Positions 1 through 9,229 of a DNA stretch of 64,000 bases are shown piece by piece. The stretch spans positions 263,484 through 327,483 of the forward strand of contig NZ_LUAV01000022.1 of NCBI RefSeq assembly GCF_002078505.1, read 5' to 3'. This DNA comes from Ensifer aridi. Lineage in GTDB: Bacteria; Pseudomonadota; Alphaproteobacteria; Rhizobiales; Rhizobiaceae. Below the pieces are notes generated by a model. That model saw only the letters and a list, made by a program, of their open reading frames with translations. It was not told the origin of the DNA and did no database searches. Every line of letters begins with the position of its first letter. The first letter of the stretch is position 1. Position numbers and translations under genes: made by a program.

Positions 1-155
1 TCAACCGTCGTCTCTGAGCTCAACCCCGGCCCTGTGCAGCCTCAGCCAATCCGACTGCTTCGCACGCTCGCGCCAAGTGGCCGATACCGCTCGCCTGCAG
101 CCTTGACAGGGAACATGAGAGACTAGAACTCAGGAACCGGGTCGTAGCCGCACCG

Positions 156-1190
156 ATGTGCCAGTTTTCCGCGGTAGACGGAGAGATGAACGATTGGCAC
201 CTAATCCACCTCGGGAACCTGGCATTATCAGGTGTCGCGGCAGTGACAATCGAGGCCACTGCCGTATCGCCCGAAGGTCGTATCTCTTATCGCGATCTCG
301 GTCTCTATTCCGACGCATGCCAAGTTGCGATGGGGCGAGTGCTTGCGAGCCTGCGGCGGTGGTCGGACACGCCGATTGCGATACAACTCGGGCATGCCGG
401 GCGGAAAGCATCTACAGACGCGCCGTGGAAAGGCCGCCTTCAAATCGCTCCTCACCAGGCGAATGGATGGAAAACCGTAGCTCCGAGTGCCGTTCCTTTC
501 CGAGAGTCCTACGATCCACCGCACGCCCTTGACCGTGCGGGACTCGTTAGGGTCCGAGCCGCTTTCGCCGATGCCACTCGACGCGCCGCGTCCATCGGTT
601 TGGATGCAACACAGATCCATGCTGCTCATGGCTATCTTCTGCATCAGTTTCTTTCACCGCTATCCAATCTACGCACTGATGAGTACGGTGGAAGCCTTGA
701 AAACAGGATGCGCTTCCCTTTGGAGGTTTTCGAAGCAGTCCGTGATGCATTTTCTCCAGAAAAGCCCGTCACTGTACGGGTTTCAGCCACCGATTGGGCT
801 GAGGGCGGCTGGGACTTCGATCAGACGGTCGAGTTCTGCAAGGAACTTGAAGCACGGGGTTGCTCCGCCATCCACGTTTCGTCCGGAGGCTTATCCAATC
901 ACCAGCAGATAGCCCTCGGTCCGAGTTATCAAGTGCCTTTCGCGCGAGCGGTAAAGCAAGCAGTGCGGGTTCCCGTCATCACGGTCGGACTAATCACGGA
1001 TTTCGAGCAGGCAGAGGCTATACTGACCATGGGTGACGCGGATCTGATCGCGATTGCTCGTGCCATACTTTACGATCCGCGCTGGCCGTGGCATGCGGCT
1101 GCCCATTTCGGAGAACGGGTGCGGGCACCCGATCAATATTTGCGATGCCAGCCGCGGCAGTATCGCCACCTGTTCGAGATGAATGACTGA
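156..1190 (+). CDS. Old Yellow Enzyme family NADH:flavin oxidoreductase (YqjM-like), 5' end uncertain
   Basis: FMN-dependent ene-reductase/NADPH dehydrogenase of the OYE family, cytosolic. The TIM-barrel sequence is recognisable throughout: an MCQFSA start region, the HxxH substrate-binding pair in IHAAHGYLLHQF near residue 153, and the typical C-terminal ending PRWPWHAAAHFGE followed by YLRCQPRQY. The first ATG lies inside the conserved core. The same frame is open upstream to position 18 and encodes LELRNRVVAAP, the normal N-terminal strand of the family, but no ATG or GTG start is visible there. The gene has therefore either lost its 5' end or uses an unusual start. The substrate is not predictable. 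It stands apart from the operon that follows. Confidence 0.75.
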   Translation: MCQFSAVDGEMNDWHLIHLGNLALSGVAAVTIEATAVSPEGRISYRDLGLYSDACQVAMGRVLASLRRWSDTPIAIQLGHAGRKASTDAPWKGRLQIAPHQANGWKTVAPSAVPFRESYDPPHALDRAGLVRVRAAFADATRRAASIGLDATQIHAAHGYLLHQFLSPLSNLRTDEYGGSLENRMRFPLEVFEAVRDAFSPEKPVTVRVSATDWAEGGWDFDQTVEFCKELEARGCSAIHVSSGGLSNHQQIALGPSYQVPFARAVKQAVRVPVITVGLITDFEQAEAILTMGDADLIAIARAILYDPRWPWHAAAHFGERVRAPDQYLRCQPRQYRHLFEMND

Positions 1191-1390
1191 CGCCGGGAAA
1201 CGTCACGCACCATCCGCGGCATGACTATGCCGCCGGTAACTTCCCGGGGTCAGGCGCCGCGCACGAGGGGTGGCTTGGGCTCGGTTGCGAAGCTCGCCAT
1301 CGATGCACCCGTTGTCGGCTTTCTGACTATGTCGGACATAAAGCACCGGTTATCAGAGCGGTCCCATTGTTTTTAAATGGCTTTTCTGGG
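1191..1390. other. Intergenic region with NifA-like half site and short palindrome
   Basis: No convincing gene. TGT-N10-ACT at 1313-1328 is one base off the NifA upstream activator consensus TGT-N10-ACA and lies about 65 bp before the sigma-54-type promoter at 1391. A perfect short palindrome TATGTC-G-GACATA occupies 1328-1340 and could bind a regulator. Confidence 0.35.
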
Positions 1391-1407
1391 TCGGCACAGC
1401 ATTTGCT
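1391..1407 (+). promoter_or_regulatory. Sigma-54 (-24/-12) promoter
   Basis: TCGGCACAGCATTTGCT has GG at 1393-1394 and GC at 1405-1406, separated by exactly 10 bases. It matches the GGCAC-N5-TTGC core of the RpoN consensus with a C for T before GG and an A for G after GGCAC. Transcription would start near 1418, just upstream of the ribosome binding site and ATG of the 37-residue ORF. Confidence 0.6.
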
Positions 1408-1453
1408 TCGCTCAGGACAACTCCGCACGGCATTGATTGAGCAGGATACCTCC

Positions 1454-1567
1454 ATGAACAGCCCGCCTCATGCAGGCGTCACCGTGAGATCTCTGCGTAA
1501 CCTCTGCACGCGCACCCGCCCTCCGGTTGGAATCGGCGTGGGACAAGAAAACGAGATATGTGAATGA
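1454..1567 (+). CDS. Small ORF (37 aa), possible leader or precursor peptide
   Basis: The encoded peptide has 37 residues, is rich in Pro, Arg and Thr, and has two cysteines (residues 18 and 36). An AGGA Shine-Dalgarno at 1443-1446 is well placed for the ATG. Its stop codon overlaps the glycosyltransferase start in an ATGA junction (1564-1567), which suggests translational coupling. It lies about 35 bases after the predicted sigma-54 transcription start, so it would be the first ORF of the operon. I recognise no family. It could be a leader peptide, a coupling ORF, or a substrate for the downstream glycosyltransferase and radical SAM protein. There is no direct evidence for modification. Confidence 0.45.
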   Translation: MNSPPHAGVTVRSLRNLCTRTRPPVGIGVGQENEICE

Positions 1568-4224
1568 ATATGCGTCCTGGAGCTATGTTTATATCATTTG
1601 ACGCTGTTGCTGTATCAGGAATTATTGTTGAAGCATCAAAGGTAGCTAAATTTCTAGCAAGAAATGGTATTAAATCCTATCTTGACCTTGGTTATGACAT
1701 AAAAATAGATAAAGGGAAATTTAACAAACCTTACAATCATGAGCAAGAGATTTATAAAGATGTATTTGAATTGGTTCGTGTAGATGATATTGACTCCGTT
1801 CCCTACTACAATATCGATTTTATCGAGCGCGCGCACAATATTCTGATAAGTCGAAAAACGACGGTTTCTTCCAAAGAACAGGAAGAAATCATGCTTGCAG
1901 TTAGCGAGTCATCTCGAGATCTAGCCCGCCGAATTGTTCAGCTATGGGAGAAGCTGAATATCAGTTATGTGATCGTTGAGAATGGAACACTACCAGAAAA
2001 TATAATTTACACCAAAGCGCTGTATCTGGCGATTGACGCCTACGGGAAACATCATGGCCTGGGCAACTTCGTTATCTGGCGCGATCACGATTTAATGTGG
2101 AATAGTGAAAAAACGGTGATGAAATATGGGCCGTCACCGTATCCTCACGCTGTCAAGCCTATCAAGTCCAGCTACATTACATACGTCACGCTCAATAATC
2201 ACTTAAAAAAGAAGCTTGAAGCGTGGTGCCGCCACGAAGTGGAAATCAAGGTTAAGAAGAATACCTATGATTTCACCAAGCAGGGCAATTATACCAACAT
2301 CAGAGAAAATCTGTCCGTCCGCGCCGACGATATTCTGATTGCCCGTACAACACGAATTATTCCTCAAAAGCGTCTCGACAGAGATATTTATCTCGTTCGG
2401 CGGCTCAACCAGCTTTTTCTTCAGAATGGAATCGACCGTAAAGTTTTCCTGGCCGTGGCAGGCGATCCTCATGAAGATTACGCTTTCTATCAGGAGCTGA
2501 AAGCCTTGGCCAAAAATTTAAACATCGGATCGTTTGTAAAGTTTATTGGTCCACTTCAGCACGAATATAGCCAGACACATAAGAATACAAGGACCATTTC
2601 GGATTTATATTACTCTTGCGATCTGGTCTCGTTTCTTACCTCTTGGGACTACGACAGTTACGGGAATCCCATTGGCGAAGCGATTAGCTTCAAGCGTTGC
2701 TACATCACTACCAGCTACGAATACTATTGGGAAGTCTATGGTCAGTATGGATTTGAGGCGCCCGTTATGGCGATCTCAGAGGAGCGGGATGGCTTGCCTG
2801 ATGAAGCATTTATCAATGATGTGTACCAGTTTCTCAAGAATAGGCAACTGATGACCGAAGTCGCCCAAAGGAACTTCCACATTGGCAAACAGGTACTTTC
2901 AGATAATGTAATTGACATTCTGGACTTCGATTATTCCAAAAGAGAGATGAGAGACAATGTCTTCGTATCGGTTGTGCTGCCGGTTTATAACGAAGGCGAT
3001 CGTATCAATGAAGTACTGCTCTCCTTGTCTAACCAAAAAACACATTGCGGTATGCTTACGCATGAAAGTTATGAGTTGATCATTGTGGATAATAATTCAA
3101 CGGACGATTCCGTTGAGAAAATTAGCGCCTTCAGTGCCCAAAATCCACTCATGGATATTCATATTGTCAAAGAAACCACTCAGGGCGTCTCGTCCGCCAG
3201 AAAACGTGGCATGGATTTCGCGTCGTTGCGCTCAAAAGCCCGTGACAGCCGCCTGGGCGTTCAAAGAAAACATTACATTGTCTCTGCCGATGCGGACTGC
3301 ACGGTAGATCCTTACTGGTTGCACGCGTTGATTGAAACAATGGTGGAGGAAGATGGTGATCTGGGCACGTGCAATTACTATTACAACGAAGAATCCTTCC
3401 GCCATCGTCCCAACCTTTTCAAGGAAATTCAAAAAACCCTGCGCTGTCGCGAAATGTCGTTTTCGTTGTTTGGCGGCTTTCCGGACGGCAAAGGTTTTGC
3501 CGTTGAGCGCACGTTCTATGACAAAGTGGGCGGTATCGAAATTTTCTACCAGCTGAACAATGGCCGCTTTGTAGAACACCTCTCCGATGACTGGGACTTT
3601 GGGATCCGCGTAATCGCCTGGGGCGGCAAGCCGGTTTACGCCCGGGATTCCCGAGTGGAAATCAACAGCCGGCGCGTGGATGCCCTCCTCGAGGAGGTGA
3701 TCACCGGTATCGCCTACGGACAGGACGGTATCATCACCATGAAAGACGTGCGCCCGGATGTGGAAGAGCAAAAGCCAACGCTGTGCGACACCACTCCCGC
3801 GCAGTCTCAGCAGGCCTGGTTCTACTCGATCAAGGACTACGTCCCCAAAAACATCGTGCTGCCTGCCTTGCTCAACCCGCAGATCTTGCTGGAAAACCCC
3901 GCTGTGCGTGAATTCTTTACCGAGCCGGTGGCTGACCGTTTGTACCAGCGAATCCATGAAATTAAGCACGAATCCCGCATTATCGACTTCAAAGCGATCC
4001 ATGCTTACAAGACCCCGGCATATCGGCTCTACTTTGAGTTCCGCAACGAAATTTTCAGTGCCCTGCGGCGCGCCGTTGGTGAAGATATCGGTTTTCCGCC
4101 GCCGTTACCGGCGTGCTTCGATGCGGTCAAACCGGAGGATTTCGAGCGCTTCGTCTACTACTTCTGTGAAGATCGTGAGTCCGGTGAGGCTCATAACTAC
4201 TTCGCAAACGGCGGAGTATTCTGA
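1564..4224 (+). CDS. Bifunctional glycosyltransferase (GT4-like plus GT2)
   Basis: An 886-residue cytosolic protein with two glycosyltransferase modules. Residues ~1-455 look like a GT-B, GT4-type enzyme, with a QKRLDRDIYLVRRLN segment and a donor-site region around YDSYGNPIGEAISF. Residues ~475-740 are a GT-A, GT2 family domain that begins VSVVLPVYNEGDRI, continues with IIVDNNSTDDS and carries the metal-binding DAD near residue 575 (SADADCTVDPYW). The gene is clearly AT-richer than its surroundings in the first kilobase, with codon use unlike the neighbours, so it was probably acquired by transfer. It overlaps the next gene by one base (TGATG) and the preceding small ORF by four. Acceptor and sugar are unknown. 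A role in a modified peptide, lipid or surface glycan is equally possible. Confidence 0.85.
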   Translation: MNMRPGAMFISFDAVAVSGIIVEASKVAKFLARNGIKSYLDLGYDIKIDKGKFNKPYNHEQEIYKDVFELVRVDDIDSVPYYNIDFIERAHNILISRKTTVSSKEQEEIMLAVSESSRDLARRIVQLWEKLNISYVIVENGTLPENIIYTKALYLAIDAYGKHHGLGNFVIWRDHDLMWNSEKTVMKYGPSPYPHAVKPIKSSYITYVTLNNHLKKKLEAWCRHEVEIKVKKNTYDFTKQGNYTNIRENLSVRADDILIARTTRIIPQKRLDRDIYLVRRLNQLFLQNGIDRKVFLAVAGDPHEDYAFYQELKALAKNLNIGSFVKFIGPLQHEYSQTHKNTRTISDLYYSCDLVSFLTSWDYDSYGNPIGEAISFKRCYITTSYEYYWEVYGQYGFEAPVMAISEERDGLPDEAFINDVYQFLKNRQLMTEVAQRNFHIGKQVLSDNVIDILDFDYSKREMRDNVFVSVVLPVYNEGDRINEVLLSLSNQKTHCGMLTHESYELIIVDNNSTDDSVEKISAFSAQNPLMDIHIVKETTQGVSSARKRGMDFASLRSKARDSRLGVQRKHYIVSADADCTVDPYWLHALIETMVEEDGDLGTCNYYYNEESFRHRPNLFKEIQKTLRCREMSFSLFGGFPDGKGFAVERTFYDKVGGIEIFYQLNNGRFVEHLSDDWDFGIRVIAWGGKPVYARDSRVEINSRRVDALLEEVITGIAYGQDGIITMKDVRPDVEEQKPTLCDTTPAQSQQAWFYSIKDYVPKNIVLPALLNPQILLENPAVREFFTEPVADRLYQRIHEIKHESRIIDFKAIHAYKTPAYRLYFEFRNEIFSALRRAVGEDIGFPPPLPACFDAVKPEDFERFVYYFCEDRESGEAHNYFANGGVF

Positions 4225-5663
4225 TGAACAGCGAAGCTCTGAGCTCACTGAACGATATCGACACGAACTATCCGGTGCCGCGCGTATACGATTTTCTCTC
4301 GTGCCCGGACAACAGCGCATTTCTGGAGTATGTATTCAAAGATCCGTTCGGTTGCCACGTTTTCCCCGGTGATATCTCCGGTTATCCACCCGATGCTTTT
4401 TTCGATGACATGGACCGCGAAATCAAACAGGCGAAACAGATCCATCTGTGGTCGTATATCCCGTCTTGCCGCTACCGTTGCCATTTCTGCCAATACCCAA
4501 CGGTTGTTCTGAACCCACAGGCCACTTCGTCGCTGGCTGTGTTCCGGGATTTGGTTGATTACAACATCAAAGAGGCCACCATGTGGCTTCACGTGGTTCC
4601 CTGCCTTGCACAGGCCGTGGTCGGCGAATTTAACATCTTCGGTGGCACGCCATCACTGCTTCCTGAACCTGAGCTGCGGCGCCTGATGGATTTTTACCGG
4701 AGCCATTTTAACTTTTCTGCTGCCACCATGCGCTTTGAAGGCGAGCCGGGAACCCTGACCAAAGACTATCTGCGGCTGCTAAAAGAGTTGGGTTTTACCA
4801 AAATCAGTTTCGGGGCCCAGGCCTTCAACGACCGCATCATCACCGCCTGCGGACGTATGCATTCTGCCGAAGAGTGTGTGAACACCGTGTATAACGCGCG
4901 CGAAATCGGGTTCGAGTGGGTCAGCGTTGACCTCATCTACGGCATGTTAGGCCAAAGCGTGGATGACGTGAAATATGATATGGAGAAAACCCTTGAGCTG
5001 GAACTTTCTCACGTAGTCTGCACCAAGTTGCACATGGAAGAGTTTATGACAAAGCGTACCGGCGTTTCCGGGGAGCAAGAAAGCCTGTGGCAGAAAAAGG
5101 GGCTTACTAGTGTTAACAACATGAACTTCCCGGGGCTGGGCAAGCAGTACCAGATGCGCGAGTTGGTCGAACAGTATCTCTTGCTGGATTACATGGAGCA
5201 CCCGACGATGTATTTCCACCGGAATAATCAACGTCCGGAAAAATGGAAAGGGTTAATCACCGACCTTGATATGCAGTACCCGGAAGTGGCAATTGGCCTC
5301 GGCGGTAGCTCGAAATGCACCCGGGCCGAAGCTATCAACATCACTGGCTACAAAAGGTACAAGGAAGCTCTCGATCAAAACCGTCTGCCCATTGAGGAAA
5401 GCCGGGGAGTGTCCTCGCTCCAACGCGAAGTTAACGCGTTCAAAATGGCACTTTCCACACTGATTCCGGTGAATGACAACGTGTTCAGACAACGTTTTGA
5501 AGGCAGAAGCTTTTTCGACAACCCGATTATCGGCCGCACGCTCATGACACTGGTCGATAAAGCGCTGGTCACCGCCGACGGGGATGTGGTCACCCTCACT
5601 CCCAACGGGAGAACGCTGGTCGAAGCCATAATTAATACCCAGTTCGTAACACCCGCAGCCTAA
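4224..5663 (+). CDS. HemN/HemW-like radical SAM protein
   Basis: A 479-residue protein with the radical SAM 4Fe-4S motif CxxxCxxC at C82, C86 and C89 (SCRYRCHFCQYP). It also has a GGTPS motif (FNIFGGTPSLLPE) typical of coproporphyrinogen III oxidase-like enzymes, and a HemN-type C-terminal helical domain ending near residue 479. True HemN and HemW use two SAM molecules or bind haem. This sequence has a long N-terminal extension and a diverged core, so ordinary haem synthesis is doubtful. It is translationally coupled to the glycosyltransferase (TGATG), so the two probably act on one pathway. Expression is probably controlled by the sigma-54 promoter at 1391. The substrate is unknown. Confidence 0.8.
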   Translation: MNSEALSSLNDIDTNYPVPRVYDFLSCPDNSAFLEYVFKDPFGCHVFPGDISGYPPDAFFDDMDREIKQAKQIHLWSYIPSCRYRCHFCQYPTVVLNPQATSSLAVFRDLVDYNIKEATMWLHVVPCLAQAVVGEFNIFGGTPSLLPEPELRRLMDFYRSHFNFSAATMRFEGEPGTLTKDYLRLLKELGFTKISFGAQAFNDRIITACGRMHSAEECVNTVYNAREIGFEWVSVDLIYGMLGQSVDDVKYDMEKTLELELSHVVCTKLHMEEFMTKRTGVSGEQESLWQKKGLTSVNNMNFPGLGKQYQMRELVEQYLLLDYMEHPTMYFHRNNQRPEKWKGLITDLDMQYPEVAIGLGGSSKCTRAEAINITGYKRYKEALDQNRLPIEESRGVSSLQREVNAFKMALSTLIPVNDNVFRQRFEGRSFFDNPIIGRTLMTLVDKALVTADGDVVTLTPNGRTLVEAIINTQFVTPAA

Positions 5664-6053
5664 GGAGCACACTGGTCTAGGGTGAATAGACATTCATCCG
5701 CGAAAGCCTGGATTTTAGAGCTCGCAAACGAGCTCGGTGATTGGCGGGACGGTAAGCTCAGACCGACGCCCCTCCCGAGTGGACCTCCGTAGCGGGCAGC
5801 ACAGAGTTTGCTCGATTACTGGCGGTTACGTGCGCTGCCATTTTGCCACGTCGGTTGCCCAATGGCGGGCGAGGGGCCATATCGGCGAGTTGTTGATGCC
5901 ATGCGAACAGGCTTCGCCGAAGTTCGCGAGCAAGTTCCGGCGATCATCATGTTGGATGCGATCGGCGACCGGGACACAACCTTCGCCAATTCCCAAGCCC
6001 AATGATGGGTACTCGAGCATGCCTCCATCGGGACCTTACAAGGCGGAAGCTAC
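5664..6053. other. Non-coding or decayed stretch
   Basis: Only short open frames are present. A 65-residue frame at 5808-6005 is not recognisable. The stretch appears to be debris between the radical SAM gene and an IS110 fragment. Confidence 0.4.
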
Positions 6054-6161
6054 TCACATCATCCAAGGCATCGGCGAAGAACGGGTTTGACCGGCATCAT
6101 CGACGCGGTGAGCTTGAAAAACAGCCTTTGCGAGATCAAGACCAATGGTGACGACAGGCAT
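6054..6161 (-). pseudogene. IS110-family transposase fragment (N-terminus only)
   Basis: The frame MPVVTIGLDLAKAVFQ is the characteristic start of IS110 transposases, including the first catalytic Asp of the DEDD RuvC-like fold. Similarity ends after about 25 residues, so this is a relic. Confidence 0.6.
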
Positions 6162-6263
6162 GGGAACCCTGGGACCATTTCGACATCTTCCGCGCCCTTC
6201 GTCTCCCAGACGCCGTTCGCTGGAACTTGACGTCATTCAACGGTAACCGACTTGAAACGCATG

Positions 6264-6312
6264 CATCTACGGCGTGGATTGATGCCATCCAAACAAAGAA
6301 TTTCGGCATTCT
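6264..6312 (+). promoter_or_regulatory. Nod box (NodD binding site), degenerate
   Basis: The sequence follows the nod-box consensus over its length. The left half is ATC-N9-GAT at 6265-6279. The right half begins ATCCAAACAAAGAATTT at 6287 and corresponds to ATCNAAACAATCRATTTT. The orientation reads to the right. The next intact gene downstream is the chemoreceptor at 6946, about 630 bp away. NodD with plant flavonoids is the known activator of such sites. Confidence 0.6.
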
Positions 6313-6945
6313 TCCGAACGCCGTTAGAGAAAGTTGATTTCAATTGAACGACAAGAGCGAATGTATCTGATGCCGGGGTCAATCGTCTTATGATGCCGGA
6401 GCAATATGGGGAACTTGGCGCTTTGGTGGCCGAGGACGTGATGCATTACCACTTCGGTAACGGGGCGCTTCATGGCGCCGGTCAGAGCGGCGCGGGCGTG
6501 CGCCGCGGCATTAAGCATTGGCTGTGCTGCTTCCGCGGTGCGGGCATGCTGATGATTACCTGTGACGCGACGGTGAAGAGTGAAGTAAGAGGAGGTCGGC
6601 CCTTACTGGATTAGGCAGACCGTCACCCACTTCATCCGAAGGGCCGAACGCGGATGTCTGAGAACCGGCAGGCGAGATCCGAGCGCCTTTTCGGGACCAA
6701 GCGAAGTTCTGTGTCCTGTCGCCGCATAATAGAATAGTTCATGTCTAGCAGGGCGGAAACGTGAGTTGGCAGCCGACAACTTGCAGATTCGAAAAGAAAA
6801 GAACAGGAATCAGTTCCTGGATAACATAAAAGTAGCACCATCTTCCCTAGTTTGTTACTTTTCTACATTAATAGATTATCAATATTTTTCCCTATAAACT
6901 ATATTTAACCGAATTATTTAGAATTTGCGCTGGAAGGAGCGCTTC
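6313..6945. other. Region between nod box and chemoreceptor
   Basis: No intact gene is visible. Positions 6345-6630 have short GC-rich open frames on both strands that resemble decayed mobile DNA. Positions 6840-6930 are strongly AT-rich and probably hold the chemoreceptor promoter. The ribosome site GGAAGGAG lies at 6932-6939. Confidence 0.4.
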
Positions 6946-9174
6946 ATGTTGTCTTTGCGAAGCCTGCTTTATTTGATTGCTGCGGCTCCTTTATCGGCCT
7001 TTCTGTGGCTGAGTGGATCGGCTGTTTTGGACGGTTACATTCGCTACGGGACCTTGGAAGAACAGCTCGTGGTTCAACGCCTTGCACATGAGGGAGGAGA
7101 AATAGCGCAGGTGTTACCAGCAGAAGCCTTTGCCACGCCCAGCGATCTCGCGGAACGGCGCGACGCTGTCGATCGCGCCTTCGCGGCTCTGGACAAGGCC
7201 TATCGCGACTGGAAGGTGCAGGGTAATAAGGATCAGGCGATCGACGGAGCCTACCGCATAATCCAGGACAAACTGAAGCTTTTGCCCGATTATCGCAGAA
7301 ACGTGGACGCCGGAACCGCCGATAGCAATGAGGCGCTGCTGGTTCTGCAACCCGCATCCGCTGCGGGCCTGGAGTTGGTGCGCCGTTCCGCGTCAACGAT
7401 TGCCGATCTCGACCTGGCGCGCTTTATCGATGGCTACCATGCTCTGATGCAGGTTAACGATGCGGGTCTAATCGAAATTCGCTTGGGCGAGAAATTTCTG
7501 GCCGGTCGTCGACTGGTGACACCTGAATATGCTTTTCTCCTATATGCCAAAGGACTGCGTGATCACTCCACGCCGGTGTTGCGCGAACACCTGCCCGCGG
7601 AGTTGATCGAAGAGTTCGATCGCTTTGCCGACAGCGCAGGGGGCAAATCCCTGGCGGACGTTCGAGCTGCCATGTACCAAAATGAGCCGAAGGGAGAGGA
7701 CAGGGCTGCCCTTGAGCGCTGGTCATCCCAGACGGGCGACCAAAACCGCATCATGGCCGGCCTGCTCGAGAAGTCGGGCAACATGCTGAATGCGAAAGCT
7801 GAGGGGGCGCTCGCCGAACTGCGCGGCCTATTCATCAGGGGCGCGATCACAGCGGTTCTGGTGTCGCTGGTTGTTTTCGGCATCTGCATTTTCGTGTTGC
7901 GCCAGGTTTCACAAATGATCCGCGCGGTCGAACGTCGCATGCAGCAACTGGCCGATGGTGATACACAAAGCCCCATCCCCTTCGTGGATCGCAGGGATGC
8001 GATTGGGGATATGGCGCATTCGGTGGAAGTGTTTCGCCAGGCCGCTATTCGCAACGCCCAGCTTGAGACGGAGGCGGAAGAAAATCGCCAGAGAGCAGAA
8101 CGTGAGCGTGTGGAGGTGCAGCGGCTTGCGGAAGCTGAGGCGGAAGGCCGTCTCAGCAGAGCGACGGGCTCGCTTGGCTCGGCCCTGCGCGAGCTTGCTG
8201 CTGGCGACATGCTCTGCGAAATTGAAGAACAGTTTGCGCCTCAGTTCGAAGCATTGCGCCATGACTTTAACGCGTCGGTCGCTCAGTTGCGTCAAGTTCT
8301 CCTGGCCGTCGGAAAATCTGCTGGTGCAGTGAGAGGCGGATCAAGTGAAATTTCCAGTGCCTCCAGCAATCTTGCCAACCGTACCGAAAAGCAAGCCGCT
8401 TCGCTGGAAGAAACAGCGGCTGCACTCGAGGAAATCACGTCGAATGTCCAAGCAACCTCTAAGCGAACGGGCGAAGCACAAAACCTAGTGCGGAATGCCA
8501 AGGATCACGCTGAGGGGGCGAGGGTGGTCGTTGGCAATGCAGTCGCGGCAATGGGGCGCATCGAGACGGCATCCCAGCAGATCAGCCAAATCATCGGAGT
8601 GATCGACGAGATCGCCTTCCAGACCAATCTCCTGGCACTTAATGCCGGCGTCGAGGCAGCACGCGCCGGGGAAGCCGGCAAGGGCTTTGCCGTTGTTGCC
8701 CAAGAGGTACGCGAGCTGGCGCAGCGCTCCGCCAATGCTGCCAAGGAGATCAAGGCGCTGATCGGCAATTCGGAAGTCGCGGTAAGCGAAGGCGTCAAAC
8801 TCGTCAGCGATACCGACCAAGGGCTGCATTCGATTGCTGTCTTGGTGCAGACGATCAATCAGCACATGGACGCAATTGCATCTGCCGCTCAGCAGCAGGC
8901 CGTCGGCCTTGGGGAGGTCAACTCCGCCGTCAATCAGATGGATCAGGCGACCCAGCAGAACGCTGCGATGGTCGAGGAGATGAATGCGGCGTCGGCGGGG
9001 CTTGCTCAAGAATCGTCTAATCTCTCCAAGATGCTCAATCGCTTCAGGACGCACAAGAGTGAGTTCAAGGGCAATCTGGCTCTTGCTGCACAGGAATGCG
9101 AGCAAGACTCGCTTCGACGACCGCCCAGTAGTGGAGCCTCAACAGGTTATCCTCGGTTAGGCCGAGTCGGCTGA
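6946..9174 (+). CDS. Methyl-accepting chemotaxis protein with NIT-type sensor domain
   Basis: A 742-residue inner-membrane chemoreceptor. It has a transmembrane helix near residues 8-30, then a long helical periplasmic domain (about 35-290) that resembles the nitrate/nitrite-sensing NIT domain. A second membrane helix lies near 297-320, followed by a HAMP linker (about 321-375) and a cytoplasmic signalling domain. The signalling tip EIAFQTNLLALNAGVEAARA near residue 565 is the CheA/CheW contact. I chose the ATG at 6946, and not the one 21 bases upstream, because GGAAGGAG sits six bases before it. There is no CheR-tethering pentapeptide at the C terminus. Its position downstream of a nod box raises the possibility of flavonoid-regulated chemotaxis. 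Confidence 0.88.
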   Translation: MLSLRSLLYLIAAAPLSAFLWLSGSAVLDGYIRYGTLEEQLVVQRLAHEGGEIAQVLPAEAFATPSDLAERRDAVDRAFAALDKAYRDWKVQGNKDQAIDGAYRIIQDKLKLLPDYRRNVDAGTADSNEALLVLQPASAAGLELVRRSASTIADLDLARFIDGYHALMQVNDAGLIEIRLGEKFLAGRRLVTPEYAFLLYAKGLRDHSTPVLREHLPAELIEEFDRFADSAGGKSLADVRAAMYQNEPKGEDRAALERWSSQTGDQNRIMAGLLEKSGNMLNAKAEGALAELRGLFIRGAITAVLVSLVVFGICIFVLRQVSQMIRAVERRMQQLADGDTQSPIPFVDRRDAIGDMAHSVEVFRQAAIRNAQLETEAEENRQRAERERVEVQRLAEAEAEGRLSRATGSLGSALRELAAGDMLCEIEEQFAPQFEALRHDFNASVAQLRQVLLAVGKSAGAVRGGSSEISSASSNLANRTEKQAASLEETAAALEEITSNVQATSKRTGEAQNLVRNAKDHAEGARVVVGNAVAAMGRIETASQQISQIIGVIDEIAFQTNLLALNAGVEAARAGEAGKGFAVVAQEVRELAQRSANAAKEIKALIGNSEVAVSEGVKLVSDTDQGLHSIAVLVQTINQHMDAIASAAQQQAVGLGEVNSAVNQMDQATQQNAAMVEEMNAASAGLAQESSNLSKMLNRFRTHKSEFKGNLALAAQECEQDSLRRPPSSGASTGYPRLGRVG

Positions 9175-9229
9175 TGGGTGGCTTGGATTTTGGGCTGCCA
9201 TGCGGGCGACGCTAATTGTAGCGGGGGGG

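Noticed and set aside
1365..1390. Reverse-strand nod box near CCATTGTTTTTAAATGG
   Set aside because: Only ATTGTTT fits; the ATC/GAT spacing is absent.
3232..4002. Minus-strand ORF of 256 aa
   Set aside because: It is antisense to the glycosyltransferase and shows no recognisable domain.
4224..5663. Ordinary haem-synthesis hemN
   Set aside because: The N-terminal extension, diverged core and translational coupling with a glycosyltransferase argue for another role.
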